Below, piece by piece: positions 7,467 to 14,453 of a stretch of 64,000 nucleotides of DNA. The notes below the pieces were generated by a model. The model made no database searches, had not been told where the DNA came from, and saw nothing but the letters and a program-made list of their open reading frames with translations. Numbering within the stretch: position 1 is the first letter of the stretch; each line of letters begins with the position of its first letter. The position numbers and the translations under genes were made by a program. The stretch comes from B1 sp964355075 (GTDB taxonomy: Bacteria; Bacteroidota; Bacteroidia; UKL13-3), in assembly GCA_964355075.1 (NCBI GenBank), contig CAYHCF010000011.1, forward strand, positions 32,337-96,336, in the 5' to 3' direction.

Positions 7467-9617
7467 ATGAAGAAATTACTTTACTCCCTGGCAACCTTGT
7501 TGTTGCTTTCCACCTTTTCGGCTAAAGCCGATGAAGGAATGTGGATTCCGCTATTGCTCAAAAAATACAACTATGAGGCAATGAAAGCCAAAGGGCTCAA
7601 ACTGACTCCCGAACAATTATACGATGTAAACAACAGCTCTTTAAAAGATGCAGTAGTTTGGTTCAACGGTGGTTGCACAGGTGAAATCATATCAAAAGAA
7701 GGACTGGTTTTAACCAATCACCACTGCGGTTACGACGCCATTGCTTCCAATTCAACACCAGAACACAATTATCTCGACAACGGTTTTTGGGCAAAAAATC
7801 ATGGAGAAGAAAAACCAATTGCCGGAATGTGGGTTTCTATTGTGCAGCGAATTGAAGATATGACAGATCGTGTTCAAACCGAATTAAAAGGAGTTGAAGA
7901 AAAAAACAGGGCATCAAAATTACAGGAGATCTATAAAAAAATAATCTCGGAAGTAACGAAGGATAATTCTTACGAAGCTCAAATGCGTGAAATGTTTAGG
8001 GGAAATGCCTATTATTTATTTGTTTTTCAGCGTTATACAGATATTCGCCTGGTTGGAGCTCCTCCTCAATCAGTAGGAAAATTTGGCGGTGACGCAGATA
8101 ATTGGATGTGGCCTCGCCATACCGGTGATTTCAGCATGTTCCGCATTTATGCCGATAAAGATAATAAAGCCGCAAAATACGCTCCTGATAATAAGCCTTA
8201 TCAACCTAAACATGCCTTACCGATCAGCTTAAAAGGCGTTAAGGAAGGTGATTTTGCTATGATTTATGGATTTCCGGGAAGAACCAACCGTTATGAATTT
8301 TCTCAGGGCATCGATCTGGCTATTCAGAAAACCAACCCAACCATCGTAAATCTGCGCGATATCCGCCTGAAAGCCTGGAAAGAGGTGATGGATAAAAATG
8401 AAGGCGATCGCCTCAAATTGTCGGCTGATTATGCTTCCATCGCGAACTATTGGAAATACTTTATTGGTCAGACTGAGCAAATGAAACGCTTAAATGTTTA
8501 TGATTATAAAAGAAATGTTGAAGCTAAATTTACCAAATTTGCTACCGGAAAACCTGAATATGAAAATGTATTGACCAATGTTGAAAAAGCCTATGCCGCT
8601 TACCTTCCTATTGCCCTTCAAAGGACTTATTTGGGTGAAGGAATCTTAGGTGTTTCTATGAATAAAATGGCCGTAAACCTGATACCTTATGAATCGAATA
8701 CCAAAGATAATAAGGATACTGCCATGGCCAATAAAGCACTGAATGCCGCCCTGGAAAATTCAGAAGACTTCTATTCGTCCTTTTTCCCGTCTGCGGATGA
8801 AAAAATATTGGCTCAGATTTTAGAGATGTATTTCAATAATATTCCTGCCGACCAACATCCGGCGTATATGGCTACCATCCTGAAATCGAAAGGAAAAACC
8901 AATACCGAAAAGTTTCAAAACTTTGCCAAAAAGGTTTATGAAAAAAGTTTCTTTGTGAGTAAAGAAAAGTTTGAGGCCTTTGCCAAAGCGCCTAATTATA
9001 AAAAACTGATGGCTGATCCGTGTTTTGCCCTGGTTTACGCTTTTTATACTCATTATTTGGATAATTTCAAACCAAAAGTAGATGCATTTAATGCCGCTAT
9101 CGCGCCTGAAGCCCGAGCTTATGTAAAAGGTTTGATGGAATTAAACCCTGAGAAAACCTGGTATCCGGATGCCAATTCCTCCCTCCGTTTAACCTATGGT
9201 AATGTTCAGTCGTATGATCCGAAAGACGCAGTTCATTTCGATTTTGCGACTACTTTAGATGGCGTGATGGAAAAGTATAACCCGAAAGATTTTGAATTTA
9301 ACGCTCCTCAGAAATTGATTGATTTATACAATACAAAAGATTTCGGAAAATACAAAAATGCCGCAGGCAAATTGCCGGTAGCCTTTATCACCAATAATGA
9401 TATAACCGGCGGAAATAGCGGTAGCCCTGTAATTGACGGGGAAGGTCGTTTAATCGGTATCGCTTTCGACGGAAATTGGGAAGCCATGAGTGGAGATATT
9501 GTTTTCGACGAAAAATACAAACGAACCATCAATGTGGATATCCGGTATGTGATGTTTCTGATCGATAAATTAGGTGGTGCGCCCCATATTGTGGGTGAAA
9601 TGAACCTGGTTGAATAA
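7467..9617 (+). CDS. S46 family dipeptidyl-peptidase (DPP7-like)
   Basis: This 716-residue periplasmic serine exopeptidase removes dipeptides from oligopeptides, as in asaccharolytic Bacteroidota that grow on protein. A signal peptide ends near FSAKA. The triad is in place: His in LTNHHCGYD (85/86), Asp in RHTGDFS (about 221) and Ser in GGNSGSP (651). The residue 18 after the Ser, which separates Arg-type DPP11 (acidic P1) from Gly-type DPP7 (hydrophobic P1), is Gly in FDGNW, pointing to DPP7-like specificity. The length is normal for the family. A TActTTcG box at 7439-7446 could be its -7 promoter element. Confidence 0.92.
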   Translation: MKKLLYSLATLLLLSTFSAKADEGMWIPLLLKKYNYEAMKAKGLKLTPEQLYDVNNSSLKDAVVWFNGGCTGEIISKEGLVLTNHHCGYDAIASNSTPEHNYLDNGFWAKNHGEEKPIAGMWVSIVQRIEDMTDRVQTELKGVEEKNRASKLQEIYKKIISEVTKDNSYEAQMREMFRGNAYYLFVFQRYTDIRLVGAPPQSVGKFGGDADNWMWPRHTGDFSMFRIYADKDNKAAKYAPDNKPYQPKHALPISLKGVKEGDFAMIYGFPGRTNRYEFSQGIDLAIQKTNPTIVNLRDIRLKAWKEVMDKNEGDRLKLSADYASIANYWKYFIGQTEQMKRLNVYDYKRNVEAKFTKFATGKPEYENVLTNVEKAYAAYLPIALQRTYLGEGILGVSMNKMAVNLIPYESNTKDNKDTAMANKALNAALENSEDFYSSFFPSADEKILAQILEMYFNNIPADQHPAYMATILKSKGKTNTEKFQNFAKKVYEKSFFVSKEKFEAFAKAPNYKKLMADPCFALVYAFYTHYLDNFKPKVDAFNAAIAPEARAYVKGLMELNPEKTWYPDANSSLRLTYGNVQSYDPKDAVHFDFATTLDGVMEKYNPKDFEFNAPQKLIDLYNTKDFGKYKNAAGKLPVAFITNNDITGGNSGSPVIDGEGRLIGIAFDGNWEAMSGDIVFDEKYKRTINVDIRYVMFLIDKLGGAPHIVGEMNLVE

Positions 9618-9753
9618 ACCGGTTGGTTACGAATCTGGAAACGTTTTAAAATCAGGCATTTCAGGCAAAGCTGATTTTCATTAGTTTCAAGCTATTGTTG
9701 AAACATTGTTAAGTAGTAAACTGTAAAATCTATTTGATTTGAAATCAAAAAAA

Positions 9754-10401
9754 ATGAGTTTTACAAGTATTATCAAGTTTTTCACGCCAAAAGACAAGAT
9801 TTTCTTCACACTTTTTGAAGAGGTGGCCGTTACCGTTGCTCAGATGGGCAAATTAATGAAAGAAATTGTTGCTGAACCCGACTTTGAAAAAAGAGGAGTA
9901 TTAATTTCTCAGATGGAAGACCTTGAACATAAAAACGATGATACTACCCATCGTATTTTTACCGAACTGGGTTTAAATTTTATTACCCCTTTTGATCGGG
10001 AGGATATCCATTATCTGGCTACTTCCCTGGATGATATTTGTGATTATATCTACGCTTCCGTAAAGAAAATCAACTTTTACAAAGTGAATCCAAATGAAAT
10101 AGGCATGCAGAAAATGGCAGATATTATAGCACTAGGATCTGAATCTGTAAAAACGGCTGTATTCGAGTTGAGAAACATGAAAAACATCCGAAATATTACC
10201 GACGCCATTGTTAAAGTGAATAGCTACGAAAATCAGGCAGATGATTTATTTGATATGTGTATTGAGCGTTTGTTTGAAACCGAAGACGATGTAAAAGTAT
10301 TGATTAAAAAACGTGAAATTTATCAGGTGATGGAAATTGTAACCGATAAATTTGAAGATGCAGCAAACGTGATGGAATCCATCATCGTTAAGTACGCTTA
10401 A
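9754..10401 (+). CDS. DUF47 / PhoU-like phosphate-transport accessory protein
   Basis: The ATG at 9754 gives 215 residues (MSFTSIIKFFTPKDKIFF); a TTG five codons upstream is less likely. The sequence is a helical bundle with the acidic repeats of the DUF47 (Pit accessory, PhoU-related) family, including MEDLEHKNDDTTHRIF and VNSYENQADDLFD. Such proteins are encoded beside Pit transporters and are thought to tune them or bind metal at the membrane. The Pit gene starts 15 bp downstream, a classic pair. The assignment is secure at family level; the mechanism is not established. Confidence 0.88.
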   Translation: MSFTSIIKFFTPKDKIFFTLFEEVAVTVAQMGKLMKEIVAEPDFEKRGVLISQMEDLEHKNDDTTHRIFTELGLNFITPFDREDIHYLATSLDDICDYIYASVKKINFYKVNPNEIGMQKMADIIALGSESVKTAVFELRNMKNIRNITDAIVKVNSYENQADDLFDMCIERLFETEDDVKVLIKKREIYQVMEIVTDKFEDAANVMESIIVKYA

Positions 10402-10416
10402 TACAAAAAGTCATTT

Positions 10417-11811
10417 ATGAGTTATATCGTAATTATTATTTTGTTGGCGTTGATTTTCGATTTTATCAACGGTTTTCACGATGCGGCAAATTCCATCGCA
10501 ACCATTGTTTCTACTAAGGTTTTAACACCTTTTCAGGCAGTGATCTGGGCTGCTTTTTTCAACTTTGTAGCTTTCTTTATTTTTAAAGATCATGCCGTTG
10601 CAAATACAATAGGCAAAACGGTTCATACCGAGTTTGTAACCCTTACCGTTATTTTCTCTGGCTTGATTGCTGCCATTATATGGAATTTATTAACCTGGTG
10701 GTACGGTATTCCTTCCTCCTCCTCCCATACCCTGATTGGGGGCTTTGCCGGAGCTGCGATCGCCCATGCTTTTTATACCAAAGGGGCTGTTGCATTTGGA
10801 AGTGTAATTGAAATAGACAAAATTACCAAAACCATACTTTTTATTTTCCTTGCACCTATTATCGGTATGGTCATTTCTATGTTTATTACCCTATCTACCA
10901 TCATAAAAGAGGTTTGGTGGAGAGTAGCTGTTATCTTGCTGGCTGCAATTGGAACCTGGTTTTTGTTCGACAAACTGGAACAAACAAGGTTAAATGAAAA
11001 CCTGACAAAATATTATCAAATTGAAAAGCTAAAAAAAGAGGTTATAACACATCCCGCCTTACAAACAAAATTAGATTCTGCTCTTTACTTTTTGGAAACG
11101 GCTAAGCCATTATTGGCAGCATACAATCAACTGGGTGCGGATAAAATGGCTCACACCATTATAACAACGGTTGACCCGACAGCTGATGAAAAGAAACTGA
11201 GTAAAGAACTTTATAAAGCCGATAACTCAATGATTGTTTATGGGATCATGGTGGTTATTTTAATTTTTATCATTACTTTCATTTACGTTGAAAAAATAAA
11301 AACACCGAATGCGCATAAGATGGCTACCATGTTTAAGAAGCTCCAATTGGTATCTTCCGCTGCATTTAGTATCGGACATGGTGGGAATGATGCCCAGAAA
11401 GTTATGGGTATTATTGCTGCCGCTTTAGTAGCCAACGGAAATATTGATGACATCAAACAGATGCCCGATTGGGTGCCTCTGGCTTGTTATACGGCCATTG
11501 CACTGGGCACCATGAGCGGTGGATGGAAAATTGTAAAAACCATGGGTACAAAGATTACCAAAGTTACTCCTTTGGAAGGTGTGAGTGCAGAATCGGCCGG
11601 TGCCTTAACATTATTTATGACCGAACAAATGGGTATTCCGGTAAGCACAACCCATACCATAACCGGTTCAATCATTGGTGTGGGTGCTGCCAAGCGTTTA
11701 TCGGCCGTAAGATGGGGTGTAACCGTAAACCTGCTTTGGGCCTGGGTCTTAACCATTCCTATCAGTGCCGTGCTGGCTGCAATAACTTATTTAATTGTGC
11801 GCATGGTCTGA
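10417..11811 (+). CDS. pit: Inorganic phosphate transporter, Pit family
   Basis: This 464-residue inner-membrane protein imports phosphate, in characterised members as a metal-phosphate complex coupled to protons. It shows the internal repeat of the family: DFINGFHDAANSIATI near the N-terminus and GHGGNDAQKVMGII in the second half, together with SSSHTLIGG and the matching STTHTITGS. The two membrane halves are separated by a hydrophilic loop (about residues 190-270). It follows the DUF47 gene by 15 bp and is probably co-transcribed with it. Confidence 0.92.
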   Translation: MSYIVIIILLALIFDFINGFHDAANSIATIVSTKVLTPFQAVIWAAFFNFVAFFIFKDHAVANTIGKTVHTEFVTLTVIFSGLIAAIIWNLLTWWYGIPSSSSHTLIGGFAGAAIAHAFYTKGAVAFGSVIEIDKITKTILFIFLAPIIGMVISMFITLSTIIKEVWWRVAVILLAAIGTWFLFDKLEQTRLNENLTKYYQIEKLKKEVITHPALQTKLDSALYFLETAKPLLAAYNQLGADKMAHTIITTVDPTADEKKLSKELYKADNSMIVYGIMVVILIFIITFIYVEKIKTPNAHKMATMFKKLQLVSSAAFSIGHGGNDAQKVMGIIAAALVANGNIDDIKQMPDWVPLACYTAIALGTMSGGWKIVKTMGTKITKVTPLEGVSAESAGALTLFMTEQMGIPVSTTHTITGSIIGVGAAKRLSAVRWGVTVNLLWAWVLTIPISAVLAAITYLIVRMV

Positions 11812-12159
11812 TCTTGAAGCGCTTTAGTTGGGCAAACATGGACCGGGGGTGGCTAACAGAGTTGTTTAGTATGCTTTTGGGCTTAATTTTGGATAGCAAT
11901 CATTCTTCCAAAATCCGGATTAAATCGGTATTCAGATATCTGTTCATTTTCCGGAAAAATCAAGCCTCATGTTCATTTTTTAGCAAAAAACTGAACATGT
12001 GAGGGTTTTGCGTTCAGGTTTGAACATCCATTTTTCGTGTCTGCTACTACAATATTAGAATAGATAATAAAACCCGGTCACTTAATTTTTAACAGTCAAT
12101 ACTTCCTACCATGCAGCAAATAATAGCAAAGCTGTTACAAAAGGAGAAAATTTAAGTGC
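11812..12159. other. Intergenic stretch with one hairpin
   Basis: No ORF with coding character is seen between pit and the tRNA-Leu repeat region. The only structure is an inverted repeat at 11968-11999, with arms CATGTTCATTTTTT and AAAAAACTGAACATG around a three-base loop and one unpaired base. It sits about 150 bp after pit and could act as a distal terminator or be a small palindromic repeat. Confidence 0.5.
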
Positions 12160-12225
12160 AAACGGTATACATTTAAATTGAAAAAAGCCGCTTTGCGGCT
12201 TTGTACTCGGGGCGGGACTTGAACC
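12160..12225 (-). repeat. Left copy of 66-bp direct repeat (GIY-YIG start, terminator, tRNA-Leu 3' end)
   Basis: This stretch is identical to 12502-12567. On the minus strand it holds the end of a tRNA-Leu, the rho-independent terminator hairpin (12181-12202, stem AAAGCCGC/GCGGCTTT) and the first codons of the GIY-YIG ORF (MYTV), after which the left copy runs to a stop. Right-minus-left offset is 342 bp, so it looks like a tandem duplication or an insertion that rebuilt its target. Confidence 0.85.
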
Positions 12226-12277
12226 TGCCTGCCTGCGCACCCGCCTTTGCTGAGGCAGGCAGGCCCGCACATCTTTA
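12204..12277 (-). pseudogene. tRNA-Leu 3'-half relic, split by a 40-bp insert
   Basis: The 3' portion of tRNA-Leu(UAA), from the variable arm to the discriminator base, is repeated here without its 5' half. Bases 12266-12277 and 12204-12225 match the intact gene exactly, but 12226-12265 is an extra palindromic segment in the T-stem. It cannot fold as a tRNA. The TAA stop of the GIY-YIG ORF is built at its edge (12275-12277). Confidence 0.8.
12226..12265. repeat. 40-bp palindromic insert in the tRNA-Leu relic
   Basis: The insert is absent from the matching position (12567/12568) of the right copy. It begins TGCCTGCCTG and ends CAGGCAGGC(C), giving a 9-10-bp GC-rich stem around an 18-20-base loop, in contrast to the AT-rich surroundings. 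It resembles small mobile palindromes (REP- or MITE-like). Confidence 0.7.
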
Positions 12278-12514
12278 TTGTAACCTACGTTTCAATTCCA
12301 TTTTTCCAATACCGCTCTTCCAATACTTCTCTCGTAATCTGGCTAATTCCCGCGTTTCGCATACTTCGGAATAAATTAAGTTAAACGGGGAATATGGTTT
12401 AGTTGTCTTTTCAAAACCCCCATTATGCCTATGCAATCTATCATCCAAATTTGAAGTCATTCCAACATAAATGTAATTTCTATTTATGGAAGATATTGCG
12501 TAAACGGTATACAT
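12275..12514 (-). CDS. GIY-YIG nuclease-domain protein
   Basis: The 79-residue protein starts MYTVYAISSINRNYIYVGMTS, which contains the two GIY-YIG strands (VYAI and YVG) with the spaced Arg of DDRLHRHN and the Glu in RELARLREKYWKSGIGK. This is the short stand-alone UvrC-like GIY-YIG domain common in Bacteroidota, and it looks full length. Such proteins are predicted single-metal nucleases; cellular roles are mostly unknown. It lies directly between tRNA-Leu and a duplicated tRNA-Leu 3' end, and its start codon is inside the repeat. This suggests that the ORF travels with tRNA ends, but mobility is inference. Confidence 0.85.
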   Translation of the reverse strand: MYTVYAISSINRNYIYVGMTSNLDDRLHRHNGGFEKTTKPYSPFNLIYSEVCETRELARLREKYWKSGIGKMELKRRLQ

Positions 12515-12579
12515 TTAAATTGAAAAAAGCCGCTTTGCGGCTTTGTACTCGGGGCGGGACTTGAACCCGCACATCTTTA
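12502..12579 (-). repeat. Right copy of tRNA-Leu/GIY-YIG direct repeat
   Basis: Bases 12502-12567 equal 12160-12225, and 12568-12579 equal 12266-12277, so the two copies match over 78 bases apart from the 40-bp insert on the left. The copy spans the GIY-YIG start codon region, the terminator and the 3' part of the intact tRNA-Leu. Confidence 0.85.
12523..12544 (-). terminator. Rho-independent terminator of tRNA-Leu
   Basis: On the minus strand a perfect 8-bp stem (AAAGCCGC/GCGGCTTT) with a three-base loop is followed by a run of T, immediately after the tRNA 3' end. The same hairpin is repeated at 12181-12202. Confidence 0.85.
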
Positions 12580-12630
12580 AAGGATACAGGATTTTAAGTC
12601 CTGCGTGTCTACCAATTCCACCACCCGAGC
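12546..12630 (-). tRNA. tRNA-Leu(UAA)
   Basis: The minus strand folds as a class II tRNA of 85 nt: acceptor GCTCGGG pairing with CCCGAGT (first pair G-U), D-arm with GGTAGACACG, anticodon arm CAGGA-CTTAAAA-TCCTG with anticodon UAA, a variable arm, and T-arm GCGGGTTCAAGTCCCGC. The CCA end is not encoded. Its 3' part is duplicated at 12204-12277. Confidence 0.95.
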
Positions 12631-12683
12631 AATCTTTTAAGAACAATTTACCCAATAAATTTACTTTACTGGCAAGCTTAAAG

Positions 12684-12712
12684 AAAAAAAGTTATAGTTA
12701 AACCTATAACTT
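12684..12712 (-). terminator. Rho-independent terminator beyond the tRNA-Gly repeat array
   Basis: On the minus strand a 9-bp stem (AAGTTATAG/CTATAACTT) with a six-base loop leads into a T tract. It would end transcripts that start at tRNA-Gly and read through the tandem array. Confidence 0.75.
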
Positions 12713-12722
12713 TCCTTCTTCT

Positions 12723-12991
12723 GAGCAAGAGACGAGGCTTCTCGTCCTGAGACGAGACGACCTCAACCTTCCTTCTATGAGCAAGAGACGAGGCTTNNNN
12801 NNNNNNNNNNNNNNNNNNNNNNNNNNNNNNNNNNNNNNNNNNNNNNNNNNNNNNNNNNNNNNNNNNNNNNNNNNNNNNNNNNNNNNNNNNNNNNNNCTCG
12901 TCCTAAGACGAGACGACCTCAACCTTCTTTCTATGAGCAAGAGACGAGGCTTCTCGTCCTAAGACGAGACGACCTCAACCTTCTTTCTATG
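12723..12991 (-). repeat. Tandem array of 56-bp units derived from the tRNA-Gly 3' end
   Basis: Units at 12723-12778 and 12935-12990 are complete, with partial units beside the gap. Each unit repeats the last 17 bases of tRNA-Gly (GAGCAAGAGACGAGGCT on the plus strand) and its GACCTCAACCTT segment, but the T-loop part is replaced by a palindrome, TCTCGTCCTAAGACGAGA. The array runs directly into the intact tRNA. True copy number is hidden by the assembly gap. Confidence 0.85.
12797..12896. other. Assembly gap (100 N)
   Basis: Exactly 100 N bases interrupt the 56-bp tandem array. A round gap of this size is usually a placeholder, so the true distance and number of repeat units are unknown. Apparent ORFs across it are meaningless. 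Confidence 0.98.
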
Positions 12992-13064
12992 AGCAAGAGA
13001 CGAGGCTCGAACCCGCGACCTCAACCTTGGCAAGGTTGCGCTCTACCAACTGAGCTACTCTCGC
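12992..13064 (-). tRNA. tRNA-Gly(GCC)
   Basis: The 73-nt minus-strand gene has acceptor GCGAGAG pairing with CTCTTGC (one G-U), D-arm with AGCTCAGTTGGTAGAGC, anticodon stem CAACC/GGTTG with loop TTGCCAA (anticodon GCC), and T-arm CGGGTTCGAGCC. CCA is not encoded. A good promoter lies about 25 bp upstream. Downstream, pieces of its 3' end are repeated in tandem. Confidence 0.95.
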
Positions 13065-13087
13065 ATATCATCTACCTAAGTCAAAGC

Positions 13088-13120
13088 CAAAGATAAATTT
13101 TCCCCTTTGGGGGATACAAA
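13088..13120 (-). promoter_or_regulatory. Bacteroidota-type promoter of tRNA-Gly
   Basis: On the minus strand a TTTG (13117-13120) is followed after 21 bases by TATCTTTG (13088-13095), matching the Bacteroidota -33 TTTG / -7 TAnnTTTG consensus in sequence and near its spacing. The tRNA begins 24 bp further on. Confidence 0.7.
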
Positions 13121-13283
13121 TATAAGCAGGGTTCTAATGTTTGCAAACCTTTTTATAAAAAAAATATTGAATATCTAAATCGCCTGATTCTCATGGAAAA
13201 ATTTTGATACTTTGCTATTTGCCCCACATTTATATTTATTTTGCGAAACAAGCGACTTATTTCGCGAAGCTATTTTTATTAAA

Positions 13284-14285
13284 ATGACGAAAGAAATTGT
13301 AGTGAGTGGCATCAGACCAACCGGGAATTTACATCTTGGGAATTACCTGGGTGCGGTAAAAAATTTTGTGAAACTGCAGCATGAACATAGCTGCTATTTT
13401 TTTATTGCCGATTACCACAGCCTTACTACGCACCCTAATCCAGCCGATCTGCACAACCATGTACGTCAGGTTTTGGTTGAATACCTTGCCTGTGGTTTAG
13501 ATCCGGATGCCTGTACCTTATACATTCAAAGCGACCTGCCCCAAATACCCGAGCTGTATATGATGCTGAATATGCATGCGTATAAAGGCGAATTGGAAAG
13601 AGTTGCTTCCTTTAAAGAAAAGGCCCGAACCCAACCCAATAACATCAATGCCGGCTTATTAACGTATCCGGTTTTAATGGCTGCCGATATTATCATTCAT
13701 AAGGCAACTAAAGTTCCGGTTGGAAAAGACCAGGAGCAACACCTGGAAATGGCCCGTACCTTTGGAAATCGCTTTAACCGGATCTATCAGAAAGAGATTT
13801 TTCCAGAACCCCAAGCCTTTAATTATGGAACAGAACTGACTAAAATTCCAGGCCTGCAAGGTGGCGGTAAAATGAGTAAAAGCGATGGAGAGGGTAATGT
13901 GATAAACCTGATTGATACACCCGAACAAATCCGAAAAAAATTGGCTAAAGCAGTGACCGAAACCGGCGCAGTGGAAAAGAACTCCACTCCTTCACAGCCG
14001 ATTCAGAACTTATTTGATCTGATGAAAATTGTTTCAGGTACGGATAAACTCAATCATTACCTGCAAACTTATGCTGATTGCAGCATCCGGTTCGGTGATT
14101 TAAAGAAAGATTTGGCCGAAGATATGATTCAATTCCTTACCCCTATCCGCGAAAAAATTGCTGATTTGCAATCTGACGATGCCTTGTTATCCAAAATCGT
14201 AAAAATGGGAAGGGAAAAGGCTGCAGAGAGCGCTGATAAAACCCTTTCCGAATGCAGAGAGGCCATTGGATTCAGGAAGTTTTAG
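13284..14285 (+). CDS. trpS: Tryptophan--tRNA ligase
   Basis: This class I aminoacyl-tRNA synthetase charges tRNA-Trp. The ATG at 13284 gives 333 residues, the usual bacterial length, and places GIRPTGNLHLGNYLG at the start, holding the HIGH-type motif (HLGN, residues 17-20). An upstream in-frame start at 13212 would add 24 residues with no family counterpart. The KMSKS loop is intact as GGKMSKSDGEG near 195. Active-site elements such as VPVGKDQEQHLEMAR are present. It appears monocistronic. Confidence 0.95.
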   Translation: MTKEIVVSGIRPTGNLHLGNYLGAVKNFVKLQHEHSCYFFIADYHSLTTHPNPADLHNHVRQVLVEYLACGLDPDACTLYIQSDLPQIPELYMMLNMHAYKGELERVASFKEKARTQPNNINAGLLTYPVLMAADIIIHKATKVPVGKDQEQHLEMARTFGNRFNRIYQKEIFPEPQAFNYGTELTKIPGLQGGGKMSKSDGEGNVINLIDTPEQIRKKLAKAVTETGAVEKNSTPSQPIQNLFDLMKIVSGTDKLNHYLQTYADCSIRFGDLKKDLAEDMIQFLTPIREKIADLQSDDALLSKIVKMGREKAAESADKTLSECREAIGFRKF

Positions 14286-14295
14286 CCCTATTAAT

Positions 14296-14356
14296 CTTCG
14301 CGCCTTACCGCTTTCGTGGCAAAAAAATACAATTGTTTCTTAGTTTCTTAGTAGCA
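14296..14356. repeat. Degenerate copy of a dispersed repeat
   Basis: Between trpS and fbp, CTTCGCGCCTTACCGC followed by CGTGGCA and then GTTTCTTAGTTTCTTAGTAGC matches, with changes, the two arms of the repeat family seen more clearly at 50959-51062 and 51632-51760. Confidence 0.55.
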
Positions 14357-14423
14357 AAAATAGATCATCTCTATTCCTCCATAAACAAATAAAAATCAAA
14401 TTTTACTATTGAATAGAAAACAG

Positions 14424-14438
14424 TACGTTTGTACAAAC
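14424..14438 (+). promoter_or_regulatory. Probable fbp promoter -7 box with palindrome
   Basis: TACGTTTG (14424-14431) fits the -7 consensus TAnnTTTG and lies 22 bp before the fbp start codon. It overlaps a perfect 12-bp palindrome, GTTTGTACAAAC (14427-14438), which could be an operator. No convincing -33 TTTG is seen. Confidence 0.45.
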
Positions 14439-14453
14439 TAAATAATTACTAAA

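Noticed and set aside
11469..12002. Plus-strand 177-codon ORF overlapping pit
   Set aside because: Most of it is the wrong frame of pit; the remainder lies in a gene-free spacer.
12704..12962. ORFs on both strands spanning the N gap
   Set aside because: They translate unknown bases and the tRNA-Gly-derived repeat; no protein character.
12723..12991. CRISPR array
   Set aside because: Units follow each other with no variable spacers, units derive from tRNA-Gly, and no cas genes are present.
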